From Sphingobacterium litopenaei (GTDB taxonomy: Bacteria > Bacteroidota > Bacteroidia > Sphingobacteriales > Sphingobacteriaceae), in NCBI RefSeq assembly GCF_014692495.1, contig NZ_JACOIJ010000001.1, positions 222,780-286,779 of the forward strand: DNA of 64,000 bases, given 5' to 3'. This document shows positions 8,468 to 18,901 of the stretch, one piece after another. A program made the translations under genes and the position numbers. Each line of letters starts with the position of its first letter. The first letter of the stretch is position 1. The notes below the pieces were generated by a model, which worked only from the letters and a program-made list of their open reading frames with translations, was not told the DNA's origin and did not search any database.

Positions 8468-9160
8468 CTACTTTGTATTCAAATACAGTTTGGCTATTTC
8501 AAAATCTTCAGGAAAAGTTAGTTTTAAGTTTTTATGACTGCTTTCAATGAGATGGATGGAATAGCCAATTTTTTCTACTACCGAAGCGTCATCCGTAAAT
8601 GTTGGCAGTTCCAACTGCTGATAAGCTTCTAATAATACTTGAGCGGGAAAGGTTTGTGGTGTTTGTATTTGCCAAACCGTATCTCTATCCACGGCATCAT
8701 TTTCATTTATACTGCCAATACGAATTGAATTAGTGCTTTTGTTAGCTAATACATTTGATTTTCCCTCGAAAGCCAATGCAAAAGATTTTTCTATTAAATC
8801 AGAATCTACTAAAGGTCTTGCCGCATCGTGAATGGCTATCGTGCTATCTTCATTAAAAAAGAAATCTGGAAAGCGGGTTTCCAAATAATTGATAGCATTT
8901 CGAATACTTTGGAATCGAGTCTTACCCCCGAGAACCAGTTCGTGAGGAATGTTAAATTGATTTTCTTGGCATAATTCATTCCAATAATCCACCATATCGG
9001 CATGAATAGCAACTACTATTTTATCTACATGATTTTCGAATGCCTGAATCGTATGCATTAGTACGGGCTTGCTATTTAGCAACATATATTGTTTAGGAAG
9101 ATTAGCATTTAATCTTGATCCTGTTCCTCCGGCAGCTATAATAACGACTCGACTTAACAT
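8468..9160 (-). CDS. ispD: 2-C-methyl-D-erythritol 4-phosphate cytidylyltransferase
   Basis: 230 residues from the ATG at 9158-9160. The enzyme makes CDP-methylerythritol from MEP and CTP in the non-mevalonate isoprenoid pathway. The nucleotide-binding AAGGTGSRLN-x4-PKQY (near residues 8-24), the HDAARPLV motif and the C-terminal TFPEDFE are intact. A longer frame to 9202 would run into the queA terminator hairpin and lacks conservation, so I reject it. It lies on the same strand as queA but is separated from it by a terminator, so it probably has its own promoter. Confidence 0.93.
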   Translation of the reverse strand: MLSRVVIIAAGGTGSRLNANLPKQYMLLNSKPVLMHTIQAFENHVDKIVVAIHADMVDYWNELCQENQFNIPHELVLGGKTRFQSIRNAINYLETRFPDFFFNEDSTIAIHDAARPLVDSDLIEKSFALAFEGKSNVLANKSTNSIRIGSINENDAVDRDTVWQIQTPQTFPAQVLLEAYQQLELPTFTDDASVVEKIGYSIHLIESSHKNLKLTFPEDFEIAKLYLNTK

Positions 9161-9180
9161 ATTATTCAATGTAGATAAAT

Positions 9181-9209
9181 AAAAAGCGTGACTGAAAATC
9201 AATCACGCT
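9181..9209 (-). terminator. Terminator of queA
   Basis: On the minus strand AGCGTGA (9209-9203) pairs with TCACGCT (9191-9185) around an 11-base loop and is followed by a T-rich tail. It lies just downstream of the queA stop and upstream of ispD, and supports the shorter ispD start. Confidence 0.7.
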
Positions 9210-9236
9210 CAAAAATATTGAAATATTCTTAAAATC

Positions 9237-10286
9237 TTAAATAATCAACATCGCATCTCCATAGCTGTAGAATTTATATTTTTCTTTTACAGCTTCTTCG
9301 TATGCATTCATTACATTTTCATATCCCGCAAACGCAGCAATCATTACCAAAAGTGTTGATTCTGGAGTGTGGAAGTTTGTAATCATCGAATTTGCAATAG
9401 AGAAATCGTATGGAGGATAAATAAATTTACTTGTCCAATCTGCAGCAGGTTTCAAACGACGATCAGCAGATACTGAAGATTCAATAGCGCGCATGGAAGT
9501 CGTACCTACAGCACATACGCGTCTTTTGTTATCTAAAGCTTTATTTACTACGCGAGCCGCTTCATCTGTAATAATGAATTGCTCTGAGTCCATTTTATGT
9601 TTTGTTAAATCTTCAACTTCTACGGTACGGAATGTTCCTAAACCTACGTGAAGTGTAATTTCAGCAAAGTCAATACCTTTTAATTCCAAACGTTTCATCA
9701 ACTCGCGAGAGAAGTGAAGACCCGCAGTAGGAGCCGCTACAGCACCTTCATTTTTAGCATAAATTGTTTGGTAACGGAATTTATCTTCTGGAGTAGCTTT
9801 ACGTTTGATATATTTTGGAAGTGGAGTCTCACCTAAAATTTCAATGTTACGACGAAATTCTTCGTCAGTACCATCAAATAAGAAACGAATAGTACGTCCT
9901 CTAGAAGTTGTATTATCTACTACTTCAGCCACTAACAAATCATCATCACCGAAATATAATTTATTACCAACACGGATTTTACGAGCTGGATCAACCAATA
10001 CATCCCATAAACGTAATTCCTTGTTTAATTCACGCAACAAGAAAACTTCGATCGTAGCACCAGTTTTCTCTTTGTTTCCATACATACGAGCAGGGAATAC
10101 CTTCGTGTTATTCAAAATCATTACGTCCTTATCATCAAAGTAATCTAGGACATCTTTGAAAATTTTATGTTCAATTTTACCAGTGTCCTTGTGAAGTACC
10201 ATTAAACGTGCTTCATCGCGTTGTTCAGAAGGTTCGTTAGCTAATAGAGATTCAGGTAAGTTGAATTTAAATTGTGATAATTTCAT
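9237..10286 (-). CDS. queA: S-adenosylmethionine:tRNA ribosyltransferase-isomerase
   Basis: 349 residues, the normal QueA length. It transfers and isomerises the ribosyl part of SAM onto preQ1 in tRNA to give epoxyqueuosine. Conserved elements are visible: [21 protein letters not shown] at the start, [10 protein letters not shown] in the middle, [26 protein letters not shown] and the C-terminal [28 protein letters not shown] -7 box lies at 10340-10347, which would give a leader of about 47 nt, and a terminator follows the gene. Confidence 0.95.
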   Translation of the reverse strand: MKLSQFKFNLPESLLANEPSEQRDEARLMVLHKDTGKIEHKIFKDVLDYFDDKDVMILNNTKVFPARMYGNKEKTGATIEVFLLRELNKELRLWDVLVDPARKIRVGNKLYFGDDDLLVAEVVDNTTSRGRTIRFLFDGTDEEFRRNIEILGETPLPKYIKRKATPEDKFRYQTIYAKNEGAVAAPTAGLHFSRELMKRLELKGIDFAEITLHVGLGTFRTVEVEDLTKHKMDSEQFIITDEAARVVNKALDNKRRVCAVGTTSMRAIESSVSADRRLKPAADWTSKFIYPPYDFSIANSMITNFHTPESTLLVMIAAFAGYENVMNAYEEAVKEKYKFYSYGDAMLII

Positions 10287-10339
10287 GTGTATCAGTTTTA
10301 TGTTTTATTCACCTACTTACAGGGCAGGCTAAAAGCATA

Positions 10340-10347
10340 CAAAGGTA
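10340..10347 (-). promoter_or_regulatory. -7 box (TACCTTTG) for queA
   Basis: The minus strand reads TACCTTTG, an exact match to the Bacteroidota TANNTTTG consensus, about 54 bases upstream of the queA start. No clear -33 TTTG is seen at 19-21 bp, so only the -7 part is supported. Confidence 0.45.
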
Positions 10348-10536
10348 TGAATTTTAATATAAAATATTCTATCCATTCCAAATATATGATGATAAAATGA
10401 GATTTGAACGTTTTGAGAATATGAAGTGTTTTTAGGTGTAGAAATAAAAAAATGAAAATTAATTAAAAGATTATGAAAAATAATTGTAATTTAAAATGCA
10501 TTAAACAATCAGACTAAACTAATTACTATTTAAATC

Positions 10537-12987
10537 ATGAGTGATACAAAGAAAGAAGGGATAGCTTCTGACCTTATTACTGAGGAGACCTTAGAAAATA
10601 TTCAACACGTAAACAATCCTGTGTTGGATTTGCCAACAATCGAAAAAACGTATTTGCAAGATGTTAAAAGCTTTGCTAAAGAGGGGAATAACTTTATTTT
10701 TTCCGATGGTAAAGCAAGAGTAGAAATCAAAATTGTGTCGGATGATATTATCCGAGTAAGATTAGCACCAATAGGTGTTTTCTTGGATGACTTTTCATAT
10801 GCTGTGATTGAACAAGAACATGAACCACATGCTTTTGAAGTTTCTGAAGACGATAAAAATTATCATGTAAACACAAATAATGTTACATGTACTATAAGTA
10901 AGAAAGATTTTTTGGTGTCTTTTTCAGATGCTAAAGGAAAACTAATGAATTCGGATTATTCTCCAATGCACTGGGAGGAAAATCAAGACTTTGGTGGATA
11001 TTATGTTTACGCTACGAAGAAAGCTTTTGATGATGAAGTGTTCTTTGGTTGTGGAGATAAAGCATCGCATCTAAATCTAAGAGGTAGACGTATTATTAAT
11101 TGGAACTCGGATACGTACTCTTATGCATTCAATCAAGAACCTTTATATAAAACAATTCCATTTTATTTGGGTGTGACAGGTGGAGACGCTTATGGCATCT
11201 TCTTTGACAATACTTTTAAAACCTATTTTGATTTCGCAGCAGAACATAATGATCAAACTAGTTTTTGGTCCGAAGGTGGGGAGTTACAATATTACTACAT
11301 CCATGGACCTCAACTGATTGATGTTGTAAAGCGTTATCACGAATTAACAGGTACGCATTTTTTACCTCCTCTCTGGGCAATAGGATACCATCAATGTAGA
11401 TGGAGTTATTATCCAGAAGCTAATGTTCGACATGTGGCCGAACAATTCCGTAAAAGAGAAATTCCTTGTGATGCTATCTATTTAGATATTGACTACATGG
11501 ATGGCTACCGCTGTTTCACTTGGAATAAAAAATACTTTCCAGATCCTAAGCAGATGATTTCGGATTTGGCAGCCAATGGCTTTAAAACAGTGGTAATGAT
11601 TGACCCAGGTATTAAGGTCGATGAAAATTATTGGGTATTTAAAGAAGGCCAGGAGAACAAATACTTCTGTCGTCGTGGAGATGACTACTTTATGGAGGGA
11701 TTTGTATGGCCTGGACGTTGTCAATTCCCAGATTATACCAATCCAAAAGTAAGAGAATGGTGGGGTGGATTATATAAAGGACTTGTTGAGGATGGTGTAG
11801 CTGGCTTTTGGAACGATATGAATGAGCCTGCAATTTTTGGTAAAGGCACTTTCCCTGACGATGTACGCCATTATTATGAAGGATATCGTGGTTCACACCG
11901 CAAAGCACACAATATCTATGGTATGCAAATGGTGCGTGCTACATACGATGGATTGAAGAAATTGTATAAAAATAAACGTCCTTTTACTATTACGCGTGCT
12001 GCATATTCAGGTACGCAACGCTATTCTTCCGTATGGACAGGTGATAATATTGCAACTTGGGAACACTTACGAATAGGCACTTTACAATTACAACGTCTTT
12101 CCATGTCGGGTTTGTCTTTCTGTGGAACCGATATTGGCGGATTCACGGGTAATCCTGATGGAGAATTATACACCCGTTGGATGCAATTCGGAGTTTTTTC
12201 TCCATTTATGCGTGTTCACTCTGCCGGAGATACAGTGGATAGAGAACCTTGGAGTTTTGGTCCAGAATGGGAAGCAATTTGTAAGAAATTTATTGAATTA
12301 CGTTATAAATTGTTACCTTATATTTATTCTATTTTTTGGCAACAACACAAGTATGGTTTGCCGATTTTGCGACCAGTGGCGATGTTAGAACAAGATGTGT
12401 ATAAAAATCTATTACGCGAAGAAGAATTTGCATTTGGAGATAAAATTTTGATATCACCAGTATTAAATCCAGGACAAAAAACGAAAGTTGTATACTTGCC
12501 GCAGGGCAATTGGTATTACTATTTTAGTAATACGTTATATAATGGGGCCAATGAAATTGAAATAGCAACTCCTCTGGACGAAATGCCAATTTTTGTTAAA
12601 GCTGGAACTGTGATGGCCGAATATCCTGTCATGCAATATACAGGAGAAAAGAAAATTGAATCCTTGAAATTATTAATGTATTTCGACGAAGGTGAACATC
12701 ATAGCTACGGTTACACCGATCACGGCGATACTTTTGCTTACGAACAAAATATTTATTTAGAGAAACATTTTATTCAAAATAGTACCAAGAATAGTGTCAA
12801 GCTATTGCAACAACGCGAAGGACTATTTACAGAGAGATATGATGATTATAAAATTTATCCTATAGGATTACCTTTTGTTCCCAAAAAAGTGGTAGTAGAC
12901 GGAATTACATTAGACTTCCAAACAGATGAGAATGGAGATAAATACATTCTTGTGGACAATGATTTCAAAAAATTAACAATTGAATAA
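10537..12987 (+). CDS. GH31 alpha-glucosidase
   Basis: 816 residues. An N-terminal galactose-mutarotase-like domain (about 60-260) precedes the GH31 TIM barrel and C-terminal beta domains. The catalytic nucleophile sits in GFWNDMNEPAIFG (near residue 430); HQCRWSYYPE and the C-terminal side GTDIGGFTGNPDGELY-type region with MRVHS are classic. No signal peptide is seen, so it is probably cytoplasmic and cleaves alpha-glucosidic bonds in maltodextrins or glycogen. It heads the glucan operon: glgB starts 7 bases after its stop, followed by glgA and glgC. Confidence 0.9.
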   Translation: MSDTKKEGIASDLITEETLENIQHVNNPVLDLPTIEKTYLQDVKSFAKEGNNFIFSDGKARVEIKIVSDDIIRVRLAPIGVFLDDFSYAVIEQEHEPHAFEVSEDDKNYHVNTNNVTCTISKKDFLVSFSDAKGKLMNSDYSPMHWEENQDFGGYYVYATKKAFDDEVFFGCGDKASHLNLRGRRIINWNSDTYSYAFNQEPLYKTIPFYLGVTGGDAYGIFFDNTFKTYFDFAAEHNDQTSFWSEGGELQYYYIHGPQLIDVVKRYHELTGTHFLPPLWAIGYHQCRWSYYPEANVRHVAEQFRKREIPCDAIYLDIDYMDGYRCFTWNKKYFPDPKQMISDLAANGFKTVVMIDPGIKVDENYWVFKEGQENKYFCRRGDDYFMEGFVWPGRCQFPDYTNPKVREWWGGLYKGLVEDGVAGFWNDMNEPAIFGKGTFPDDVRHYYEGYRGSHRKAHNIYGMQMVRATYDGLKKLYKNKRPFTITRAAYSGTQRYSSVWTGDNIATWEHLRIGTLQLQRLSMSGLSFCGTDIGGFTGNPDGELYTRWMQFGVFSPFMRVHSAGDTVDREPWSFGPEWEAICKKFIELRYKLLPYIYSIFWQQHKYGLPILRPVAMLEQDVYKNLLREEEFAFGDKILISPVLNPGQKTKVVYLPQGNWYYYFSNTLYNGANEIEIATPLDEMPIFVKAGTVMAEYPVMQYTGEKKIESLKLLMYFDEGEHHSYGYTDHGDTFAYEQNIYLEKHFIQNSTKNSVKLLQQREGLFTERYDDYKIYPIGLPFVPKKVVVDGITLDFQTDENGDKYILVDNDFKKLTIE

Positions 12988-12994
12988 TACAATT

Positions 12995-14905
12995 ATGAGT
13001 AAAGCTGTTGAAGTATTTTCTTTATTCACTGATTTTGATATCAGTTTATTTAGAAGTGGAAAGCATTTTCGTCTGTATGAAAAATTTGGTTCCCAAACTG
13101 TATTTTTAGATGGACGTCAGGGGGTATACTTCGCTGTATGGGCTCCCAATGCGAAAAAAATATCAGTGATAGGTAACTTCAATGGTTGGAATCCTTATAG
13201 CCATGAACTGTATGTCCGTTGGGATGAAAGTGGTATTTGGGAAGGCGTTATCTTCAATATCGGTATTGGTGAAGTATACAAATATCGTATTGAAACGTAT
13301 TCCGGGGAAATATTGGAAAAAGCTGATCCGTTTTCCCTAACTATGGAGATTCCACCAAAAACCGCTTCTGTAGTTTCTACAACATGGCATCAGTGGCAGG
13401 ATGATAAATGGATGAGAGATCGACACGAACGAAATCGTTTAGATCGTCCTATGTCCGTGTATGAATTACATATTGGGTCTTGGATACGAGACCCATATAA
13501 CCCTGATCGATTATTATCTTATCGTGAGATAGCTGAAAAATTGGTTCCGTATGTAAAATCATTAGGGTTTACGCATGTCGAATTTATGCCTATTATGGAG
13601 CATCCTTATTATCCATCTTGGGGATATCAAATAACGGGGTATTTTGCAGCTTCTTCTCGCTATGGTACACCACAAGAGTTGATGTATTTAATCGAGCAGT
13701 TGCATAAGAATGAAATTGGTGTAATCTTAGATTGGGTGCCTTCTCATTTTCCAGGTGATGCACACGGTCTTTATCGATTTGATGGATCGGCTTTATATGA
13801 GCATGAAGATATTCGAAAAGGATTTCACCCCGATTGGAAATCGTACATTTTTAATTATGGACGAAATGAAGTGCGTTCTTTCTTAATCAGTAATGCGCTA
13901 TTTTGGTTGGATCGTTATCATATCGATGGTTTACGTGTAGATGCTGTAGCTTCCATGTTGTATTTAGATTATTCTAGAAATGAGGGAGAATGGATTCCAA
14001 ATGAATTTGGAGGTCGAGAAAATTTAGAAGCGGTATATTTCTTGAAAGAATTCAATGAAGCAGTTTATTCAAATTATCCCGATGTACAGACTATTGCCGA
14101 AGAGTCTACATCCTGGCCAGGCGTTAGTAAGCCGACTTACGATGGTGGATTAGGCTTTGGAATGAAATGGATGATGGGCTGGATGCATGATACATTAAAT
14201 TATTTCAAAGAAGATCCTATTCATCGTAAATATCATCATAGTCAATTGACATTTTCATCTGTGTATGCTTATCATGAACATTTTATGTTGCCCTTGTCAC
14301 ATGATGAAGTAGTGTATGGTAAGCAGTCCTTAGTGAATAAAATGTCTGGTGATGAATGGCAAAAATTTGCTAACCTGCGTGCTTTGTATTTATTCATGTA
14401 TACTTTTTCGGGCACAAAATTGATATTCATGGGAGGAGAGTTCGGTCAAACCTCAGAATGGAATGTTAACCAATCATTAGATTGGCACTTAATGGCGTTT
14501 CCACCACATAAAGGTTTATTCGAATTTTTGAAAAAACTAAATGCTACTTATAAAGAGCAGCCTGCATTATACGAAAAAGCTTTTAGCCCAGAAGGTTTCG
14601 AGTGGTTAGAGTTAAACGATGCTGATAATAGTGTTTTGGCCTATGTCCGTAAAGGTCATGATAGACACAATGACCTGGTCGTTGTATTAAATCTAACCCC
14701 TGTAGTGCGCGAAGGATACCGTATTGGCGTGCCTTCCAAAGGCAATTGGGAGGTTATTTTTAATTCTGACGAGCTTGAATATTTTGGCTCTGGGGTGAAT
14801 ATCGGTAATATAAAATCAGATGCAATTCATTGGATGAATCAAGATAATTCAGTGAGTTTGAAATTGCCTCCTTTAGGAGGGGTGATATTAAAATTAACAA
14901 CCTAA
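12995..14905 (+). CDS. glgB: 1,4-alpha-glucan branching enzyme
   Basis: 636 residues from the ATG at 12995. A TTG at 12980 would overlap the GH31 stop and is less likely. It cuts alpha-1,4 chains and re-attaches them as alpha-1,6 branches in glycogen. A CBM48 domain (YFAVWAPNAKKISVIGNFNGW) is followed by the GH13 barrel with DWVPSHFPGD, the nucleophile region DGLRVDAVASMLYLDY, the acid/base AEEST and LSHDEVVYGK. Length and motifs are those of short-form GlgB. It is the second gene of the glucan operon. Confidence 0.95.
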   Translation: MSKAVEVFSLFTDFDISLFRSGKHFRLYEKFGSQTVFLDGRQGVYFAVWAPNAKKISVIGNFNGWNPYSHELYVRWDESGIWEGVIFNIGIGEVYKYRIETYSGEILEKADPFSLTMEIPPKTASVVSTTWHQWQDDKWMRDRHERNRLDRPMSVYELHIGSWIRDPYNPDRLLSYREIAEKLVPYVKSLGFTHVEFMPIMEHPYYPSWGYQITGYFAASSRYGTPQELMYLIEQLHKNEIGVILDWVPSHFPGDAHGLYRFDGSALYEHEDIRKGFHPDWKSYIFNYGRNEVRSFLISNALFWLDRYHIDGLRVDAVASMLYLDYSRNEGEWIPNEFGGRENLEAVYFLKEFNEAVYSNYPDVQTIAEESTSWPGVSKPTYDGGLGFGMKWMMGWMHDTLNYFKEDPIHRKYHHSQLTFSSVYAYHEHFMLPLSHDEVVYGKQSLVNKMSGDEWQKFANLRALYLFMYTFSGTKLIFMGGEFGQTSEWNVNQSLDWHLMAFPPHKGLFEFLKKLNATYKEQPALYEKAFSPEGFEWLELNDADNSVLAYVRKGHDRHNDLVVVLNLTPVVREGYRIGVPSKGNWEVIFNSDELEYFGSGVNIGNIKSDAIHWMNQDNSVSLKLPPLGGVILKLTT

Positions 14906-14934
14906 TAAATTACAACCTAAACAAAAAATACTGT

Positions 14935-16353
14935 ATGAATGTCATTCATTTAAGTGTGGAGTGTTATCCAGTGGCTAAAGTTGGAGGATTAGCAGATGTG
15001 GTTGGCGCTTTACCAAAATATCAACGTAAGCTTGGGATTGACGCGAGTGTAGTCATGCCATGGTATAATAAACCGTATATACAATCGCACGATTTTGAAG
15101 TGGTTGCTGAAGGAGGATTTTATCAAGGGTCACAATATTTAAATTATATCGTCTATCATCACGAAGAAACGAATTTGGGTTTCTCCTTATATTTAATTAA
15201 GATACCTGGTTATTTAGATCGTTCTGAAGTGTATGGTTATGAGGATGATAGTGAGCAGTGGTTAGCATTCCAGCATGCTTTTTTACATTGGATTTTGACA
15301 AATAATATACGTCCTGATGTTATAAATTGTCATGATCATCATGTTGGATTAATTCCTTTTTTGCTCAAAAATGGAAATGACTTTAGGGAGTTATCATCTA
15401 TTAAAACATTATTCACTATTCACAATGGCCAATACCAAGGCTGGATGAATTGGAGCAAAGGTATATTATTACCTGGTTTCGATACATGGAAGTGGGGTTT
15501 ATTAGATTGGAGCGGCTCTATAAATCCTTTATCTTCTGCTGTTCGTTGTTGCGATGCTTATTCCACCGTTTCAGAAGGATATTTAGGGGAACTTGTTCAC
15601 GAAGCGAAAGGTTTGGAAAGTTTATTTGTCGAGCAAGCTTATAAATCTCATGGAATCGTAAATGGTATTGACCCCGAAATTTGGAATCCTTCGAAAGATC
15701 CGTTAATTAACAGTAAATACAACGCACGAACGGTCAAGAGTGGTAAACGAAAAAATAAAGAAGCTTTTTGTGAAAATAATGGCATATCGAGTGATGGTCT
15801 TTTATTAACCTACATAGGAAGGTTTGCGCACGAAAAAGGAGCTGATATTTTAGCGTCGGTGTTGGATAATTTCTATTCGAATAATGAAAATAAATTAACT
15901 ATATTTATATTAGGTTCAGGGGATTCAAGTATACAGCAAGATATTGAGAATGTATTTACAAAATACGCGCCCAAAATCGCTGTATATTTTGGATACAATG
16001 AAGCTTTAGCACATGAAGCTTACGCGGCATCAGATGTAATCCTAATGCCATCCCGTGTAGAACCTTGCGGCCTTAACCAGCTTTACGCACTTAAATATGG
16101 AACTATTCCTGTTGTACGAGGCGTCGGAGGATTAAAAGATACAGTCCTTGACGTGAGTCAAGAGAATGGTTATGGATTTGTTTTTAACGACTTCACTATT
16201 GAAAGTATAGTCGATGCTATTCAAAGAGCATTAGCTTATTATTCAAAAGAAAAAGATTGGTCGGTTATTACAAGGAAAGCAATGTCGTTGGATTTTTCGT
16301 GGGAAAAATCAGCGCAAAAATATATAGATTTATATAACCAGTTACTCAAATAA
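14935..16353 (+). CDS. glgA: Glycogen synthase
   Basis: 472 residues, GT5 family. It elongates alpha-1,4-glucan from ADP-glucose. The N-terminal K-x-GGLADVVGALP motif, the HDHHVGLIP region, IHNGQYQG, GIDPEIWNP and the C-terminal PSRVEPCGLNQLYALKYGTIP acceptor/donor motif with its E and C are intact. It lies 29 bases after glgB and 2 bases before glgC, so the three biosynthetic steps are in one transcript. Confidence 0.94.
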   Translation: MNVIHLSVECYPVAKVGGLADVVGALPKYQRKLGIDASVVMPWYNKPYIQSHDFEVVAEGGFYQGSQYLNYIVYHHEETNLGFSLYLIKIPGYLDRSEVYGYEDDSEQWLAFQHAFLHWILTNNIRPDVINCHDHHVGLIPFLLKNGNDFRELSSIKTLFTIHNGQYQGWMNWSKGILLPGFDTWKWGLLDWSGSINPLSSAVRCCDAYSTVSEGYLGELVHEAKGLESLFVEQAYKSHGIVNGIDPEIWNPSKDPLINSKYNARTVKSGKRKNKEAFCENNGISSDGLLLTYIGRFAHEKGADILASVLDNFYSNNENKLTIFILGSGDSSIQQDIENVFTKYAPKIAVYFGYNEALAHEAYAASDVILMPSRVEPCGLNQLYALKYGTIPVVRGVGGLKDTVLDVSQENGYGFVFNDFTIESIVDAIQRALAYYSKEKDWSVITRKAMSLDFSWEKSAQKYIDLYNQLLK

Positions 16354-16355
16354 TT

Positions 16356-17627
16356 ATGTCATACAAAGTTGTATCCATTGTACTAGGAGGAGGTCGAGGA
16401 ACTCGGCTTTATCCGTTGACCGACCAGCGATCCAAACCAGCAGTCCCAATAGCAGGAAAATATAGATTGGTCGATATTCCTATTTCAAATTGTCTTAATT
16501 CAGGTTATAACAAGATTTTTGTTCTAACGCAGTATAATTCAGCGTCACTGAATAAGCATATCAAGAATACATACAATTTTAGTGTGTTCAGTAAAGGTTT
16601 TGTTGATATTTTGGCTGCTGAACAGACGAACGAGGGGGATAGATGGTTTGAAGGAACGGCTGATGCGGTACGACGTACTCAAAAGAATTTAATCAATGTT
16701 GATTATGATTATGTACTGATTCTATCCGGAGACCAATTGTATCAAATGGATTATGCAGCCATGGTAGATTTTCACGTAAAGAATGGTGGGGAAATCACTA
16801 TTGGTACAATACCTGTTACTGGCAAAGAGGCTACAGGATTTGGTATCCTAAAATCTAGTGAGAATGGGGATGTAACAGCATTTATTGAAAAACCCTCTTC
16901 AGATTTATTACCAGATTGGACCTCCGAAGTTCCTGAAAATTTAGCGCATCAAGGTCGCAATTATCTTGCTTCTATGGGGATTTATGTGTTTTCGAAAGGG
17001 GTGTTGACGAGATTATTGGCTGAAAATCCCGGAATGGATTTTGGTAAGGAAATTATTCCAGAAGCGATAGGCAAAAGTAAGGTTTTAAGTTTTCCATTTG
17101 ACAGCTATTGGACAGATATTGGTACTATAGCCTCATTCTTTGAAGCGAATATAAGTTTGACTGATAATATTCCTTTATTTAATCTATTTGGCGAACCAGT
17201 TTTTACACGCCCACGGATGTTGCCACCATCGAAGGTGTCTGGATCGACTCTTAATAATGCTATACTTGCTGATGGATGTATTATCATGAGTGATAAAGTG
17301 GAGCAATCGGTAATAGGTGTGCGTTCTCGTATAGGTAGAGGAACGGTAATAAAACGTACTTATATGATGGGATCTGATTATTATGAAGATTTAAGCGAAG
17401 TTGTAAATATGACTTATTCTCAACAACCACCTCCAATTGGAGTAGGCGAGCGTTGTTATATTGAAAACGCTATTCTTGATAAAAATTGTAGGATAGGTAA
17501 TGATGTGCGAATCGTAGGAGGTACGCATCTAGCGGATGAAGATTCTGAACATTACACTATCTGTGATGGAATCGTGGTAGTCAAAAAGAACGCTATAATT
17601 CCAAACGGAACCGTTATTGGACATTAA
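16356..17627 (+). CDS. glgC: Glucose-1-phosphate adenylyltransferase
   Basis: 423 residues. It makes ADP-glucose from glucose 1-phosphate and ATP, the committed step of bacterial glycogen synthesis. The N-terminal GGGRGTRLYPLT pyrophosphorylase motif, KPAVPIAGKYRLVDIPISNC, the FEGTADAVRRTQ segment and ILSGDQLYQMDY are all present, followed by a C-terminal left-handed beta-helix domain with repeated hexapeptides (about residues 310-420). It is the last gene of the operon and is followed by a strong bidirectional terminator. Confidence 0.95.
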   Translation: MSYKVVSIVLGGGRGTRLYPLTDQRSKPAVPIAGKYRLVDIPISNCLNSGYNKIFVLTQYNSASLNKHIKNTYNFSVFSKGFVDILAAEQTNEGDRWFEGTADAVRRTQKNLINVDYDYVLILSGDQLYQMDYAAMVDFHVKNGGEITIGTIPVTGKEATGFGILKSSENGDVTAFIEKPSSDLLPDWTSEVPENLAHQGRNYLASMGIYVFSKGVLTRLLAENPGMDFGKEIIPEAIGKSKVLSFPFDSYWTDIGTIASFFEANISLTDNIPLFNLFGEPVFTRPRMLPPSKVSGSTLNNAILADGCIIMSDKVEQSVIGVRSRIGRGTVIKRTYMMGSDYYEDLSEVVNMTYSQQPPPIGVGERCYIENAILDKNCRIGNDVRIVGGTHLADEDSEHYTICDGIVVVKKNAIIPNGTVIGH

Positions 17628-17628
17628 A

Positions 17629-17662
17629 AAGAAAGGCTTCAAAAATTATTGAAGCCTTTCTT
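17629..17662. terminator. Bidirectional terminator between glgC and the aminotransferase
   Basis: A 14-bp perfect stem, 17629-17642 pairing with 17649-17662 around AAATTA. It has A and T flanks on both sides and lies between convergent genes, so it can serve both strands. Confidence 0.85.
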
Positions 17663-17680
17663 AGTATTATAGGATTTTTA

Positions 17681-18886
17681 TTATGCTAATTTAGCTAATG
17701 CATCTTTCATTCTTCTTAGAGCTTCTATCAAATTCTCATCTGAAGCAGCATAAGATAAACGAATGTAATTATTGTTACCAAAAGAATCACCACCTACAGT
17801 TGCGATGTGACCATAGTTTAATAGATACAACGCTAAGTCTGATGAATCTTTGATCACATTTCCTTCAGGATCTTTTTTGCCAAAGAAAGAGCTAATTTCT
17901 GGGAAGAAATAGAAAGCACCTTCTGGCAAGTTAGTTTTCACGCCAGGAATTTCATTTAATAATCCATAGACTAACTGACGACGACGCGCGAAAGCTTCTT
18001 TCATTTCATTTACAGAGTCCAAACCTTGCTCATAGGCTACGATACCTGCACGTTGTGCAATAGAACATGTACCAGAAGTAGTTTGACCTTGCAATTTATC
18101 ATTAGCTGCTGCAATCTCTTTATTTGCGGCGATATAACCTAATCTCCAGCCAGTCATTGCAAAAGCTTTAGAGAATCCGTTAATAATGATTACACGGTCT
18201 TTTACGCTTTCGAATTGAGCGATTGATTCATGTTTGTCAATGAAATTAATGTGCTCGTAAATCTCATCAGAAATGATGAAAATATTTGGATGTTTTTCAA
18301 AAACTTCCACTAAAGCAGCTAACTCTTCTTTGCTGTATACTGAACCTGTAGGGTTACAAGGTGAAGAGAACATGAATACTTTAGACTTAGGTGTGATAGC
18401 AGCTTCTAGTTGCGCTGGTGTAATTTTGAAGTTGCTTTCGATATCGGTGTCAATGAATACCGATTTACCTTCTGCTAAGTTTACCATTTCTGAGTAAGAT
18501 ACCCAGTAAGGTGTTGGGATGATTACCTCATCACCTGGATTTACTAATGTAAGAATTACGTTAGATAAAGATTGTTTAGCTCCTGTAGATACAACTATTT
18601 GAGAAATATCATAATCAAGACCGTTTTCATTTTTTAATTTGTTAACGATTGCTTGACGCAAATCTGGGTATCCAGGAACTGGAGAATATCTTGTGAAATT
18701 ATCATCTAATGCTTTCTTTGCAGCTTCCTTGACGTGTGTAGGTGTGTTGAAATCTGGTTCCCCTACGCTAAGGCTGATTACGTTAATACCTTTTGCTGCT
18801 AACTCGCGACCCAATTTGGTCATTTTCAATGTAGCCGATTCTGAAAGGCTATTGATTCTATCTGATAAATATGATGCTGTACTCAT
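17681..18886 (-). CDS. Class I pyridoxal-phosphate aminotransferase, AspC-like
   Basis: 401 residues from the ATG at 18884-18886 (MSTASYLSDRINSLSESATLKM). It is an aspartate-aminotransferase-type enzyme (class Ib by its SVGEPDFNTP and STGAKQSLSN signatures). The PLP lysine sits in NGFSKAFAMTGWRLGY, and the NPTG motif (SPCNPTGSVYS) and the C-terminal RLSYA substrate arginine are present. A TATATTTG box lies at 18894-18901 on the minus strand, so close to the start codon that the transcript could be almost leaderless. The amino-acid substrate cannot be fixed from sequence; aspartate is most likely. Confidence 0.9.
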   Translation of the reverse strand: MSTASYLSDRINSLSESATLKMTKLGRELAAKGINVISLSVGEPDFNTPTHVKEAAKKALDDNFTRYSPVPGYPDLRQAIVNKLKNENGLDYDISQIVVSTGAKQSLSNVILTLVNPGDEVIIPTPYWVSYSEMVNLAEGKSVFIDTDIESNFKITPAQLEAAITPKSKVFMFSSPCNPTGSVYSKEELAALVEVFEKHPNIFIISDEIYEHINFIDKHESIAQFESVKDRVIIINGFSKAFAMTGWRLGYIAANKEIAAANDKLQGQTTSGTCSIAQRAGIVAYEQGLDSVNEMKEAFARRRQLVYGLLNEIPGVKTNLPEGAFYFFPEISSFFGKKDPEGNVIKDSSDLALYLLNYGHIATVGGDSFGNNNYIRLSYAASDENLIEALRRMKDALAKLA

Positions 18887-18893
18887 AGTGGTA

Positions 18894-18901
18894 CAAATAT
18901 A
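18894..18901 (-). promoter_or_regulatory. -7 box (TATATTTG) of the aminotransferase, near the start codon
   Basis: An exact TANNTTTG match on the minus strand, only 7 bases before the start codon. If used, the mRNA would be leaderless or nearly so. No good -33 element is seen, so another promoter further up is possible. Confidence 0.35.

Noticed and set aside
9161..9202. Longer N-terminus for ispD
   Set aside because: The extension lies over the queA terminator and has no conservation; the ATG at 9160 begins the conserved protein.
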